Part shown: one piece after another, positions 10,812-22,672 of the stretch
How the letters are laid out: each line of letters begins with the position of its first letter
Position numbering within the stretch: the stretch's first letter is position 1
NCBI RefSeq assembly: GCF_002803985.1
Contig: NZ_CP024963.1
Coordinates: forward strand, 1-64,000
Reading direction: 5' to 3'
DNA: 64,000 nucleotides
Origin: Williamsoniiplasma luminosum
GTDB lineage: Bacteria; Bacillota_I; Bacilli_A; Mycoplasmatales; Mycoplasmataceae
The notes under the pieces: model-generated
The model's input: only the letters and a program-made list of their open reading frames with translations
Told to the model about the DNA's origin: nothing
The model's database searches: none
Made by a program: the position numbers and the translations under genes

Positions 10812-11801
10812 TTAGAATTGGTAATCCAATACTTCTTTCATTTTTACTAAAACCTTGGTTGGATTAACTTGGTGGTATCCTTCTCCACGATCAAACGGAA
10901 TTGAAATGTCATATCCTGTGCATCTTGATAAAGGTGCTTTTAAATATTCAAAACATTCTTCATTAACTGATGCAATAATTTCAGATGAAACTGAAAATTG
11001 TTTAACAGCTTCATGAACAACTAATAATCTTCCTGTTTTTTTCACAGATTCAAAAACCATTTTTCTGTCTCATGGTTGAATTGTACGTAAATCAATTAGT
11101 TCAATACTTGCATTTGGACGTTCTTTTAATAACATATCAATTGCTTTTTCACAATCAACTGTTTGAGCTCCATAAGTCACAACTGTTAAGTCGTTTCCTT
11201 CTTGAATTTTGTAAGCTTCTCCAATTGGAACTGTATAGTATCCATCTGGAACTTCTTGTTTGAAGGCACGATATAACTTAGTTGGTTCAAAAACAATAAT
11301 TGGATCTGGTGATTCAATTGCTGCTAATAACAACCCTTTTGTATCATACGGAGTTGAAGGAATTACAACTTTTAATCCTGCACAGTGCGCATAAATCGCT
11401 TCCATTGCTTCTGAATGGTGTTCTAAAGCACGGATTCCTCCACCCATTGGCATACGAATCACCATTGGAGCAGAATATTTACCACGACTACGGTTTCTCA
11501 CTTTAGCAATTTGAGTTAAGATGTTTTGAAGTGATGCTCATCCAAGCCCTTCGAATTGGAATTCGACAACTGGTTTCATTCCAGCAACAGCCATTCCATA
11601 ACCAGCTCCAGCAAATAAAGCTTCTGAAATTGGCATACTAAAACAACGGTTTTCACCATATTTAGCTCATAGTCCCATTGTTGCACGGAAAACTCCTCCG
11701 TCTTGTCCAACGTCTTCTCCAAAAACTACAACTTCATCTCATTTTTCCATTGCAACATCTAGAGCATTTGTAACTGCTTGTACATTATTTAAAACTGCCA
11801 T
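10812..11801 (-). CDS. pdhB: Pyruvate dehydrogenase E1 beta subunit
   Basis: Partner of PdhA in the thiamine-diphosphate-dependent decarboxylation of pyruvate. The 329 residues are the normal length. It starts MAVLNNVQAVTNALDVAMEK and carries VFGEDVGQDGGVFRAT, MPISEALFAGAGYGMA, RMPMGGGIRALEHHSEA and the PFDR segment near the C-terminus. Two TGA codons near 11061 and 11502 are Trp. The ATG overlaps the pdhA stop (TAATG), with GGAGG inside the end of pdhA, so the two subunits are translationally coupled. Confidence 0.96.
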
Positions 11802-12922
11802 TAGTGGTGTCCTCCATCTTTTGATTCTGGGTATTGATCAAAGAACGCTTTAGCTTCAGCATATTGTTCTTTTAAAAGATCAGTTTTTTCTGCATACATG
11901 TAGTCAAAAACTTCGTTTAAAGGATAGTCTTTGCTTGCCATTGCTTCGTTGAATGATTTGTCAATAAACACTTCATTTTCTTGATCTAATTCTGCTTGTT
12001 TCTTGTCATCTCAAAGTTTTTGAGCAACAAGATAATTTTTCATTCTAATTAATGGATCGAATTTTACAGCTTCTTCATATTCACCTTTTGGACGATAAAT
12101 ATCTGGGTTATCTGAAGAAGAGTGAGCCCCTAATCGGTAAGTATTAAGTTCAATTAAAATTGGTCCATTGCCTTTTCTTACATAATCAAAAGCTTCTTCA
12201 AAAACTCCGTATGATGCTAAGAAATCATTTCCATCAACTTTAATTCCTGGAGTTCCAGTAGCCATCCCTTTAACTGCAAAGTTAATTGCAGCAGTTGCCC
12301 CTGATGAAGGGTGTGAAATTGCTCATTTGTTGTCTTCAACAACAAAAATCACTGGTAATTTTCTTAATTGAGCAAAGTTTAATGCTTCATAAACTTCCCC
12401 TTGGCTTGTTCCACCATCTCCAGTTGTTGTTAAAACAACACTGTCTGATTTTTTGTTAAATTTTTCAGCAAATGCAATTCCTGCAGCGTGTGAATATTGA
12501 CTCCCGATCACAATATTAATTGGAAGATTGTTAATCCCTTCAGGAGAAACACAACCATATTCATTTCCCATTCAATACATCATGATGTTTTTCATTGGCA
12601 TTCCAGTTGCTAATCATGCAGCATTGTTTCTGTATGCTGGTAAAAATCAATCTTTACCTTTTTGAACATGCATTGAATATGCAATTTCTCCAGCTTCTTG
12701 TCCAGTTGATGACAAGAATGACAAAATTTTTCCTAAACGTTGTTGTTTGTTTTGGTAATTATCTTGTGATCTTGATAAACACATTAATTTATATGCTTCA
12801 ATTAAAGTTTCATTTTTAATATTTGGCATTAAAGCTTTGTTGATTATTTTTCCATTTTCATCCATTATGTTAACAGATTCATTTTTTACAGGGTCAAATT
12901 TCCCTATATATTTATAAGCCAT
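11801..12922 (-). CDS. pdhA: Pyruvate dehydrogenase E1 alpha subunit
   Basis: Binds thiamine diphosphate and decarboxylates pyruvate together with PdhB. It has 373 residues. The thiamine-diphosphate motif is GDGGTSQGEVYEALNFA…EDNKW. Other family segments are FLSSTGQEAG and the phosphorylation-loop region YRLGAHSSSDNP. TGA codons at about 12644, 12320 and 12011 are Trp. A Shine-Dalgarno sequence (AAAGGAGAAG) lies before the ATG, just after the lplA stop at 12934. Confidence 0.97.
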
Positions 12923-12933
12923 GCGCTTCTCCT

Positions 12934-13929
12934 TTATTTTAAAATTAAATTCACTAAGTTTTCGATGTCGATATCCGCACCAAAAATTTCGTTAATGTTT
13001 TTAATTTTTGTTAGTTCATTTTTGATAGTTTCCCTATCATATTTTTTTTCAATCAATTTTTCAGTGATTCCTTGGGTACCTAACGTACCTAAGAAATCAC
13101 CAAAAATATGCATTGATTTAATTATTCCTTTATCGACATTCATTCCGATTTCAATCAATCCAATTTGGGGAATATATTCAGTTTTCACTGAACTAAATGT
13201 TTCATTTTTCCCGAAGTTTCATTCTCATGTTTTGAATTTATTAGTTTCTAATTCTTCAATCGCCTTCAAATCTTCTGCATCCAAAATAAATTCTTCAACA
13301 TTTGCTTGACTATATTGTTTGGCAATCATTTTAATAAAATTTTCAATCCCAAGATTATCTTTTAATAATGGCTTGATGTTGGTCACTCTTGCTGGTGCAG
13401 AAGCAATTTTTTTAGATTCCATTTTGACTTGATTAACATTCAAATATTTACCAAGTTTTGGTAAATCAACATCAAACAGTAATGTTCCATGCGAAAGAAT
13501 TTTAGTACTATTTTTAACTTGAGCATTACCAGATATTTTGGCCCCATCAATTTCTAAATCGTTGCGACCTTTAAAATTAGCATTTAATCCAAGACTACGA
13601 AGGAGGTCTAAAATAGGTTGAAGGGATTTTTCAAAAACCTCAGTTGAACTTTCGTTTTGATTGCTAATTAAAAGTGAAAAACACAGATTACCTAAATCTT
13701 GATAAACAGTTCCACCACCAGTATTTCTTCTGACGATGTTCACAGCATCTTTTTGCGCATTAATTAAATTAATTTCGGCAAATGTGTTTTGGTTTTTACC
13801 AACAACAATGGTGTTTTGGTTTTGTCACAAAAACACAATTGGAGGTTGGTATTTTTCAGAATTAAACAAATATTCCTCTGTTGCTAAATTAAAATACGGA
13901 CTATTTGTCTTAGCGAATAAAATTTTCAT
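12934..13929 (-). CDS. lplA: Lipoate-protein ligase
   Basis: Attaches lipoate to the lipoyl domains of PdhC and LpdA, using ATP. It has 331 residues. The N-terminal sequence MKILFAKTNSPYFNLATEEYLF, the nucleotide-binding RRNTGGGTVYQDLGN and the lysine motif KISGNAQ are typical. A C-terminal accessory domain follows. TGA codons at 13222 and 13189 are Trp. The ATG stands three bases after the nox stop with no clear Shine-Dalgarno sequence, so coupling to nox is likely. Its place before pdhABC ties lipoylation to synthesis of the complex. Confidence 0.95.
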
Positions 13930-13932
13930 TAT

Positions 13933-15309
13933 TTATTTTTTTGAACCATTCTTTTTAAAGTAGTTCAAACCTAATACTTCTAACCCTGCAAGAGTGATGA
14001 AGTTGTATGGTTTGTTGAAGTGAGGCAAGAAGAAAATATCAATTAATGGTAATTCATCAATTGTTAATCCTTTTTGAATTCCTAAGGCAAACATATACAT
14101 TGTTTCTGTATGGTTTGCTTCAGAACCAACTTGTGCTCCAACAATTTTTCTTGTTTTTTTATCTCAAACCACTTTTAATGTAACTGGTTGAGTTGATGAC
14201 ATAAATTCTGGTAAATCGTTATCTGTAAATAAGATTTCTTCAGTATCAACACCCATTCTTTTAGCCGAAGCAGATGTAAATCCTAAACTAGCCATTTTGA
14301 ATCCAAAAACATCAATTCCGTTTGCTCCAGTAAATCCTGGAGTTTTCATTGTGTTATTTGTCACAGCATTAACTGCTGCTAAAATTCCAGTTCTCACTGC
14401 AGTTGTTGCCAACTGCACAGGCATTTGTTGGTCTAAGGCAATATTGTGCACTTCAGCACAATCTCCAATTGCATAAATATCTGGATTTGTTGTTTGCATA
14501 AACTCGTTTGTTTTAATTGCCCCAATTGGAGAAAGATCAACAACACCATCTAAAATTTTGGTTTGTGGTCTTACCCCAACCGAAAAGATTACGTAATCAG
14601 TTTTGATTTCGCCTTTATCAGTGATTACACTTGCCACTTTTCCATTTGGTCCAGCTTTAAATTCAACAACTTTTTCACCAAGAGCCATTTTAACTCCAGA
14701 TTTTTTCATTTTGTCTTCAACAACTGAAGTAAATTCAGGGTCGTAGTAATTTGGCATAATTCTTTCAGCCACATCAATTAAGGTAACATTTTTACCTTTT
14801 GTCACAAACGCGTCAACTAATTCAACACCGATGTATCCAGCCCCAACAACAGCTACGCTCTTGATATCTGGATTACTATTTGCTTGATGAATGATTTTTG
14901 CATGGTCATAATTTTTACAAATTTGTACACCATCTAAATCAATCCCTGGAATTGGTGGAATAATTGGTCATGAACCAACACCAATAATTAACTTGTCGTA
15001 ATTATCATCAAATTCTTTTCCAGTATTTAAATCTTTAATTCGCACAGTTTTTTTCTTAGCGTCAATTCCCACTCATTCATGTTTCATTTTGACATGAATT
15101 CCTTCTTCTTCTAAAGTTTGTGGATTCGCATAAAATAATCCATTTGGATCTTTCACTTCTCCACTAACTCACAGCGCAATTCCACATCCCAAGAATGAAA
15201 TTACATCATTCTTGTCATATGTGGTCACTTCTGCATTTGGATTTAATCTTTTAATAGTTCTAACTGCCGTTGTCCCTGCATGATTTGTCCCAATAACAAT
15301 AATTTTCAT
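13933..15309 (-). CDS. nox: NADH oxidase (CoA-disulphide-reductase family)
   Basis: FAD protein that probably reduces O2 to water with NADH, regenerating NAD+ for pyruvate dehydrogenase. It has 458 residues. It shows MKIIVIGTNHAGTTAV (FAD site, conserved His10), FLGCGIAL with the redox Cys42, the NADH site VVGAGYIGVELVD and the second FAD motif ATTNPDIYAIGDCAEV. Codons rebuilt through several TGA. AGAGG precedes the ATG. It is the first gene of the operon. Water- versus peroxide-forming activity cannot be decided from sequence alone; the single conserved Cys favours water. Confidence 0.93.
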
Positions 15310-15494
15310 TTCAACCTCTATATAACATTTTCATTAACTTTTTAAAAAATAATACCCAAAAATCCAATTAACTTGGCTTTTTTGGAAATTATTCTTTATT
15401 ACATTTTATTCCTAAGAACGTCCTTTTTCAAGATTTATTGTGAATTCTTGAGTATACTATAAAATGTTCGAAAGAACAGAAAGGTTTTTAACGT
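15310..15494. promoter_or_regulatory. Divergent promoter region between nox and the permease
   Basis: On the plus strand TATACTATAAAA (15453-15464) is a good -10 region for the permease, with a weak -35. The minus-strand promoter of the nox-ackA operon must also lie here or close by, but I cannot fix its boxes. No operator-like palindrome was obvious. Confidence 0.5.
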
Positions 15495-16937
15495 ATGGAA
15501 ACAGAAAAATTAAAACGCAAATACGGCTTTTGAAGCATCTTCATGATGGCGATTTCTGCCACGATTGGATCGTCAATTTTAATCACTTTTAGTTCGGTTG
15601 GAAGTCAAGTGGCTGACAACCCAATTTTGATGATTCTTGCTTGAGTTATTGGAGGATTATTAGTTCTTCCAGAAATGATTTTATTTGCCGAAACTGCAAC
15701 ATCATATCCTGGCAATGGAACCAGTTATTATTGAATTCGTAAAGCAAAATGAAATGCTATTTCATTTTGATTTGGATGAGTTCTAGTCCTTTTTATCTCA
15801 GCAACTGCAATTGCAACTTCAATCATTGCCCTTGGTGGAGTGGTTGTTGAACTAACCGGGATTGAAGGTAGTGCCGAGGCAAAAGCTTGATATGGAAAAT
15901 TAATCGGAATTGGGATTTTATTCTTGCTTGTTGCTTTCCAAATTTTTGTCCCAAAAGGGTCAGGGAGAGGACAAATTGTTTTTACATTATTAAAAATGTT
16001 ACCGATTGGTTTTGTTTTAATTTTAGCAATGATCAAAGGGAATTTATCAAATTCATTTAATTCAGAAACATTGGACAAAAATTTGGGCGAAATTTATATG
16101 TCAAGTTTTATGTTACTTCCAGCAATTGCATTAACATCATTTGCCTATTCAGGAATGGAGGCCATCACTTATGTGAGTGGAGAGGTCATCAATCCGAAAA
16201 AAAATATTCCTCGCGCTTTGATTTGATCAACAATTGCAATCATTTTAATTTATACATTTTTAATCATTGGACTATTGGCATTGGCCAATCCAAAAGATTG
16301 GACCAATGCTCAGGGGTCAGGGAACGTTTGAACCAACGCGATCATGCATGGTGGTTTACCAAAATGAGTGTCAAACACTTTTAACATTTTAACTGGTTTC
16401 ATTTTTATTGGTTCACTGAATGCTTATTTGGTTTATCATTCAAGATTAATTTTTAAAATGAGTGAAGAAAAAGATTTATTTAAAATTTTTCAATTAACTT
16501 ATAAAAAAACTAATATGCCATGATTTGCAATTGTTTTGATGGTCTTAATTTCACTAATTTATGTTTTATTTTCAACATTATTAGATGTCATGACTTACTT
16601 AACTTTAGCGTTAGCTGTTTTGAAATTTATTACCCAAATAAATATTATTTACTTGCGCTTAAAAGATCCTAATTATGTAAAAATGTACAACAATTATATT
16701 TTTTGATTTTTAGCATTGGTTTCTTCAGCAATTGCAATATTGATGTTTGTCGGAACTATCATGGTGATGTTCGCGACCGCAGGAGCAACTACTCTATGAT
16801 GGAATTTAGGAGTGATTGGAATCATGTTTATTGGTTTACCAATCGGGATTATTAAAGTCAAAATTCAAAAGAAATTGGAAAATAAAAGACTAGAAAACAA
16901 CCAAGAACAACAAGAAAAAATTGAAGTTCAAAAATAA
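15495..16937 (+). CDS. APC-family amino acid permease
   Basis: Predicted amino acid transporter in the cytoplasmic membrane, 480 residues with about 12 hydrophobic segments. The first segment, MMAISATIGSSILI, resembles the substrate-binding helix of APC permeases. SFAYSGMEAITYVSGEVINP matches the conserved TM6 region with the following charged loop. GAAAGG lies 9 bases before the ATG. Many TGA codons are Trp, so the frame looks fragmented under the standard code. The substrate is unknown. It ends in a strong terminator shared with the convergent hydrolase. Confidence 0.88.
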
Positions 16938-16987
16938 AAAACTTGCCGTTAAGCACTAGTTTAAAGTGTTTACTCGGCAAGTTTTTT
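16938..16987. terminator. Bidirectional terminator between permease and hydrolase
   Basis: A long imperfect stem (AAAACTTGCCG … CGGCAAGTTTTTT) with an inner AGCACT/AGTGTT arm is U-rich on both strands. It includes the last codons of the convergent hydrolase gene (stop at 16970). A near copy lies at 18112-18165. Confidence 0.85.
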
Positions 16988-17905
16988 ATTGATAAATTTT
17001 TTTGTTTTTTCTTTATATTCTTGATTGAGATCGGCAATCACATTGAAATGGTCTGGACCAGTTGGTGTTCATAGAACATCATTTGAATTACCATGTTTTT
17101 CAAACATTACTTGACTCATCCAACAAGGCACAAAAGTATCGGTTTTAGAATGAATAAACATTGTTGGAATATCGTAATTAATTTTTTTTAATAAATCATA
17201 TTGTCTTGGATCTAAACCTGTTATTTTTTTAAATCCATGAGGAATAAACATATTTAAAAAGATTCAATTAATCTTAAACATTCCTTCCATTGAGGAATTA
17301 AATTGATTATTTAAATTTGAAAATCCACTATCAGCGATAATCCATTTTACATCACTTGCATAAGCTCCGGTTTCGCCATATAGAATAGCAGCTGATGCCC
17401 CCATACTATTTCCGATTAATCCTATTTCTTTAGGTTTATAATCTGTTTTAAGATGCATAATAATTTCATCAACTAATGGAATGGTTGAATAACCAAAATC
17501 GGTTTTTTCTCCATAACTTTTTCCATGAGCAAAAGCATCAAAAGTAATCACATTATAACCCATGTTGTAAATGTGCATTACCAATCTCAAAGCTAGAAAT
17601 TTATTTTCAGTTCAACCATGTAGCCCAATAACTCATTTGTCAGAATTTTCATGCATTAATTTTAAAGCACTGATATTACCTTTATCAGATTGAATATCAA
17701 AGTTTTCAATTAAATCAATCGGGATTTCTAATTGCATATTTTTCTTTTTTAAGTCATCTAAAAATTCTTGAATATTATTATCTCTATTATATTGAAAACA
17801 AGAATTTAGAGATTTGTTTTTGAATTTAATTCCTATAAAAATTGAAACCGGAAATGTCATCACCAGCATTAAAATCCTTCATCAATTATATTTATATTTT
17901 TTCAT
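16970..17905 (-). CDS. Alpha/beta hydrolase, copy 1
   Basis: Predicted membrane-anchored alpha/beta hydrolase of unknown substrate, 311 residues. It has an N-terminal hydrophobic anchor (about 8-25), HGWTEN near the oxyanion site, the nucleophile elbow GLIGNSMGAS, an acid in the IHSKTDTFVP segment and the His in GPDHFNV. It is about 85 per cent identical by eye to the next gene, and both are 311 residues. Four or more TGA codons are Trp. The last codons lie inside the terminator stem. The promoter region upstream (17981-18008) has TTGTTA, 16 bp, TATAGT on the minus strand. Confidence 0.88.
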
Positions 17906-17937
17906 ATATTTTGTTTTTGTTCATATACCCTTTCTTC

Positions 17938-17960
17938 GTTTTGGTTTAAAAAACCAAAAC
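17938..17960 (-). promoter_or_regulatory. Leader hairpin before hydrolase copy 1
   Basis: A 10-bp stem GTTTTGGTTT/AAACCAAAAC with a 3-nt loop lies between the likely promoter and the Shine-Dalgarno sequence. It lacks a following U-tract, so it is more likely an mRNA 5' stabiliser or binding site than a terminator. Confidence 0.45.
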
Positions 17961-18111
17961 ATTTTGAACATCATGTCTATACTATATACTTATTATTTGC
18001 AGTAACAACTAGATGGTGAAATATTCAAAAAAATATTTAAGAACAAAAAAATAAATTAGTTTGGTGCTCTTTGAACATTAACAACTAAAACAAAAAATTG
18101 AGATTTGATTA

Positions 18112-18165
18112 ATAAAAAACTTGCCGTTAAGCACTAGTTTAAAGTGTTTACTTGGCAAGTTTTTT
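18112..18165 (-). terminator. Terminator of hydrolase copy 2
   Basis: Near copy of the stem at 16938-16987 (ACTTGCCG … TGGCAAGT, one pair changed to G-U), followed by a U-tract on the minus strand. It was duplicated together with the gene. Confidence 0.8.
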
Positions 18166-19083
18166 ATTGATAAATTTTTTTGTTTTTTCTTTGTATTCAT
18201 GATTGAGATCAGCAATCACTTTAACATGATCTGGACCAGTTGGTGTTCACAAAATATCATTTGGATTGTTGCGTTTTTCAAACATTTTTTGACTCATCAA
18301 ATATGGTACGAAACTATCGGTTGTAGAATGAATAAACATGGTTGGAATATCGTAATAAATTTTTTCTAATAAATCGAATTGCCTTGGGTCTAAGCCTGTT
18401 ATTTTTTTAAACCCACAAGGAATAAACATATTTAAAAAGATTCAATTAATCTTATACATCTGTTCCATTTTTCAATTAAATTGATCATTTAAATTAGAGA
18501 AACCACAATCAGCGATAACTCATTTTATATCACTTGTATAAGCTCCGATTTCTCCATATAAAATAGCGGTTGAAGCACCCATACTATTTCCGATTAATCC
18601 TATTTCTTTAGGTTGATAGTTCTTTTTCAAATACTTGATCACTTGATCAAGTAAAGGAATGGCTGAATAACCGACATCGGTTTTTTCACCATAACTTTGG
18701 CCATGAGCAAAACTATCAAAAGTGATCACGTTATAACCCATGTTGTAAATGTGCATTACCAACCTCAAAGCGAGAAATTTATTTTCAGTTCAACCATGTA
18801 ACCCAATAACTCATTTATCAGAATTTTCATGCATTAATTTCAAAGTACTAATATTGCCTTTATCTGTTTTGATATCAAATGTTTCTATTAGATCAATCGG
18901 AATTTCTAATTGCATATTTTTCTTTTTTAAGTCTTCTAAAAATTCTTGAATATCACTTTCACGATTATATTCAAAACAAAATTGTAGGAATTTAGTTTTG
19001 AATATAATCCCGATCAAAATTGAAAATGGAAATGTGATTACTAATAAGAGAATTCTTCATCAATTATATTTATATTTTTTCAT
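18148..19083 (-). CDS. Alpha/beta hydrolase, copy 2
   Basis: Tandem paralogue of the hydrolase at 16970-17905, again 311 residues starting MKKYKYNWWRIL, with the same anchor, GLIGNSMGAS nucleophile elbow, IHSTTDSFVP acid segment and GPDHVKV-type His. Differences concentrate after residue 20 and around 90-110. The duplication unit is about 1178 bp and includes the terminator. The promoter on the minus strand has TATAGT (19145-19140). A hairpin (TGGTTC…GAACCA, about 19093-19114) lies in the leader. The substrate is unknown; lysophospholipase- or esterase-like activity is a guess. Confidence 0.87.
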
Positions 19084-19158
19084 CTAGCCTTTCTGGTTCA
19101 GTTCAATTTGAACCATTACATTTTTAACATTACATTTTTACTATAAACTTAATTCATT

Positions 19159-19779
19159 TTAATTATCAAGAATTGATAAAAATTTTTTTAATTCATCAAT
19201 TTCTAATGTTGTAAAAAGATGATAACTTTCAAAATAATCAATCAAATCCTTAATGCTGATTAAGGCTTTTAAAGTTGTATTATGTTTTTGAAAATTAACC
19301 AGTGATTTTTGCAACTCATAAGTTGCAATTGCTTGTACTCCCAACACTTCTAGACCAATTGTTTTTAAAACTGAAACAGCATTCAAGCAACTAGATCCGG
19401 TCGAAATTAAATCTTCAATCACTAAAACTTTTTGTCCAGAATTGAAACTACCCTCAATCTGTCTTCCTGCTCCATATTCTTTTGTTGAACTACGAACATA
19501 AACCATTGGTAATTGCATTTTTTGGGCAATCATGGCCGCTCAACTAATTCCCGAACTAGCAACTCCAGCAATTAAATTTGTTTGAGGATAATTTTTTTGA
19601 ATACTTTCAATAAACGCATCAATGATCATTTCTCTTGTTTCAACATCACCAGTTAGCAAACGCATATCACAATAAATTGGACTTTTTATTCCACTTGTTC
19701 AAGTAAAATATTTATCAAAATTTAATTGAATTGCTTCAGCCTGAATTAAGGCTTTTATAATATCTTTTTTGTTACTCAT
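19159..19779 (-). CDS. pyrE: Orotate phosphoribosyltransferase
   Basis: Converts orotate and PRPP to OMP. It has 206 residues. The PRPP-binding motif is VLVIEDLISTGSS, and YVRSSTKEYGAGRQIEG is the flexible catalytic loop. The N-terminal half is rebuilt through TGA codons (…IYCDMRLLTGDVETRE…). The ATG lies inside the end of pyrF (8-bp overlap), with GAGAAG upstream. It is the last gene of the pyr operon. Confidence 0.95.
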
Positions 19780-20470
19780 TTTCTTCTCACACTTTCTTAA
19801 TTTCTAAATATGTTTCATATGGTTTAGAACTTTTAGTAATTTCTCTCCCAACAACAATGAAATCAGATTTTGCTTGTTTGGCCTCTTGAATTGTGGCCAC
19901 TCTTTTTTGATCGCTATGTTTTAGATGATTTCTAATTCCTGGGGTCAAACACAAAAAATCTGATCCAAACTTTTGTTTAATTTGCTCAACTTCACCAACC
20001 GAACAAACTACTCCATCTAATTGAGCTGATTTTGCAATTTGTGCAAAATCAAGCACTTGTTGTTCGACTGTTTTGTTCACTTTTCATTGTTCAGATAAAA
20101 CTTCATTATTAATTGAAGTTAAAATTGTGACTGCAAAAATTTTAGTTGATGCTTGGTGTTCATCAATGATTTGTCTTAAATTTTTTAACATATCAACCCC
20201 ACCAGCAGCATGAACCGTGATAATGTCAGGATTTAATTCAATCAGATTTGTGAATGCATTTTCAACTGTGTTCGGAATATCGTGTAATTTTAAATCAATA
20301 AATATTTGATGACCTTGATTTTTTAATTGGGTAATTATATTTGAACCAAATTTCACAAATAATTCTAAACCAACTTTTAGAAAAAGTTTTTCATTTTTAA
20401 ATTGATTCAAAAAATGATCTAAATCTTTTTGATTTGAAAAATCTAAAGCGATGATTGGTTTTGATTTCAT
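19772..20470 (-). CDS. pyrF: Orotidine 5'-phosphate decarboxylase
   Basis: Decarboxylates OMP to UMP, the last step of de novo synthesis. It has 232 residues. Motifs are IIALDFSNQ at the N-terminus, the catalytic FIDLKLHDIPNTV with the Asp-x-Lys-x-x-Asp signature, and CLTPGIR and VVGREIT for phosphate binding. The two halves are joined through a TGA at 20084, and a second TGA at 19787 extends the C-terminus by five residues to TAA 19772-19774. AGGAGG precedes the ATG. The start lies inside the end of pyrD. Confidence 0.95.
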
Positions 20471-21390
20471 AATCTAGTCCTCCTAATTTCTTTGACTAAT
20501 GAGTCGATTGATTCAATGCCTAATTCTTGTAATTTATTTGGTAATTCGCTTAAAATCTTTGTAATCACAATTGGGTCTTTCATGATTGCTGACCCGATTC
20601 CAACCACACTAGCTCCAGCGATTAACATTTCAATCACATCATCAGTTGTTGAAATTCCACCCATTCCAATAATCGGAATATCAACAGCATTTGAGATATC
20701 ATAAACTAATTTTAAAGCCAGTGGTTTGATTGCGCTCCCAGATAATCCTCCTGTTTTATTTTCAAATATCGGAGTTTTAGTTTTGAGATCAAAACGCATT
20801 CCTGGTAATGTGTTTATAACTACAAGAGCATCAATACCAGCTTTTTTACAACTTATAGACACTGCTACAATTGTGTAAATATTAGGACTTAATTTTACAA
20901 AAAGTTTTTTATTTGTTAAGTTTCTTAACTTTGATAACAAGTCATAAACTTGAGTTGGATCACTATCAAAAAGAATATGTTTATTATTTACATTTGGACA
21001 ACTTAAATTAATCTCAATTGCCGATATTCTATCTTCTTTATCCAGTGCTTTAATTAATTCTATAAATTCCAACTCTGTGTTACCAGCAATACTGACAATT
21101 AATGGCACATCAACTGTTTTAAGAAATTCTAATTTTTCTGAAATAAATTTTTTAAGACCGACATTTTTTAACCCAATTGAATTCAAATAACCACCAGGAT
21201 AATCTAATAATTTGTGACCTTTATTTCCAATTTTTGGTTCCAAAGTAATTGTTTTTGTTGTGATCGCACCCAATGCTTGAATATCAAAAAATGTATCTAA
21301 TGCTTCGCCATAAACTGCTGGGCCAGCAGGGATTAAAATTGGATTTTTTAATTCTAAATCACTGATGTAAGTTTTTAATTTTGCTCTCAT
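20443..21390 (-). CDS. pyrD: Dihydroorotate dehydrogenase, class 1B catalytic subunit type
   Basis: Oxidises dihydroorotate to orotate with FMN. It has 315 residues. INLSCPN carries the catalytic Cys, VKLSPN and INTLPGMRFDLKT follow, and GGLSGSAIKPLALKL with IIGMGGI binds FMN phosphate. The sequence resembles the Bacillus-type 1B enzyme, which normally works with an iron-sulphur/FAD partner (PyrK); none is present in this operon. A TGA at 20467 is Trp, so the gene runs 28 bp into pyrF. The pyrC stop lies one base before the ATG. Confidence 0.94.
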
Positions 21391-21391
21391 T

Positions 21392-22672
21392 TTATATGTC
21401 TTCTTTCTGAAAAATTTTTTTACCTTTGATTATCACTAATTGATTTTCTGCAAAGACTTCTTGATTGAGAAAAGGTGTGTTGGTTTGTTTTGATTTGAGA
21501 TTATGTTTATTAATTTCATATTTCTTGTTTAAATCTCAAACTACCAAATTTGCAATTTCTCCAACCTTAATTTGGTTTGCGTTTAATCTAAATATTTTAT
21601 TGGGATTGGTGTGCATTTTATCAATTAATTGTTGTAGAGAGAGCAGATTTGTTTTGACCAAATGTGTGTACATTAAACTAAATGAAAAATCTAATCCGAT
21701 CATCCCAAATGCTGCTTGATTGATCGGAATTTTTTTCTCCTCACTCGTGTGAGGAGCATGATCGGTGGCAATACAATCAATGGTACCATCTTGCAAACCA
21801 ATGATTAATGATTGACGATCAACCTCAGTTCTGATTGGCGGATTGATTTTATATATTCCACTATCATTTTGAATCATTTCTGATGTTAATAATAAGTGAT
21901 TAGGAGTAACTTCACATGTTATATTTAATCCTTCTGCTTTAGCTTTTCGAATTAAATCAACTGATTCTTTTGTTGAAATATGACCCGCATGATAACGTGC
22001 ATTTGTCACTTTTAATAATTCAATATCTCTTGCTAATTGAAGATATTCTGATGACTTATCAAAGCTCGCAATATTATGTTTTTTAGTAAAATTGGTTTGA
22101 TCCATCATCCCATGTTTTTTGATTTGATTTGATTCCAAATGTGTACTTATTAAGAGATCATGTTTTTTGATTTCAATCAAAATTTTTTCCATGGTTCTTT
22201 TGCTTTGAATTCCAAAACCATCATTTGAAAATCATTTTGCACCAACCATTTTCAGTTGATAAAAATCAACTATTTCATTTGTCTTCAAATCTTTTGTAAC
22301 AGCTCCCATTTGATAAATATCAATCACTGAAAATGTTGAAAGTTGCTTTTGAATTCTTTGATAAGTTTCTGGATTATCTGGAATAGGATCAATATTTGCC
22401 ATTGCACAAACCGTTGTAATTCCACCATGAATGGCCGCTTGATTGAATGATGATAAATCTTCTTTATATTCAAAACCAGGAGTTCTTGTATGGGTATGAA
22501 CATCAATTAAACCTGGAGTTAAAAAGAGATTTTTTCCATCAAACATTTCTGCATTTTTAGCATCATTAATTTGTTTTTCAATTCTTGTGATGTTTTGATT
22601 TTCAATCAAAACATCTTTGATCACTATTTTTTTATCTTGAATTAAACTAATGTTTTTTAATAAGATGTTCAT
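21392..22672 (-). CDS. pyrC: Dihydroorotase
   Basis: Cyclises carbamoyl aspartate to dihydroorotate. It has 426 residues, the length of the Bacillus type I enzyme. The zinc motif LIDVHTHTRTPG, the substrate region CAMANIDPIPDNP and the catalytic ATDHAPHTSEEK are clear. Two TGA codons at 22232 and 21536 are Trp; the latter adds a 48-residue C-terminus. The ATG overlaps the pyrB stop (TAATG). Confidence 0.95.
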
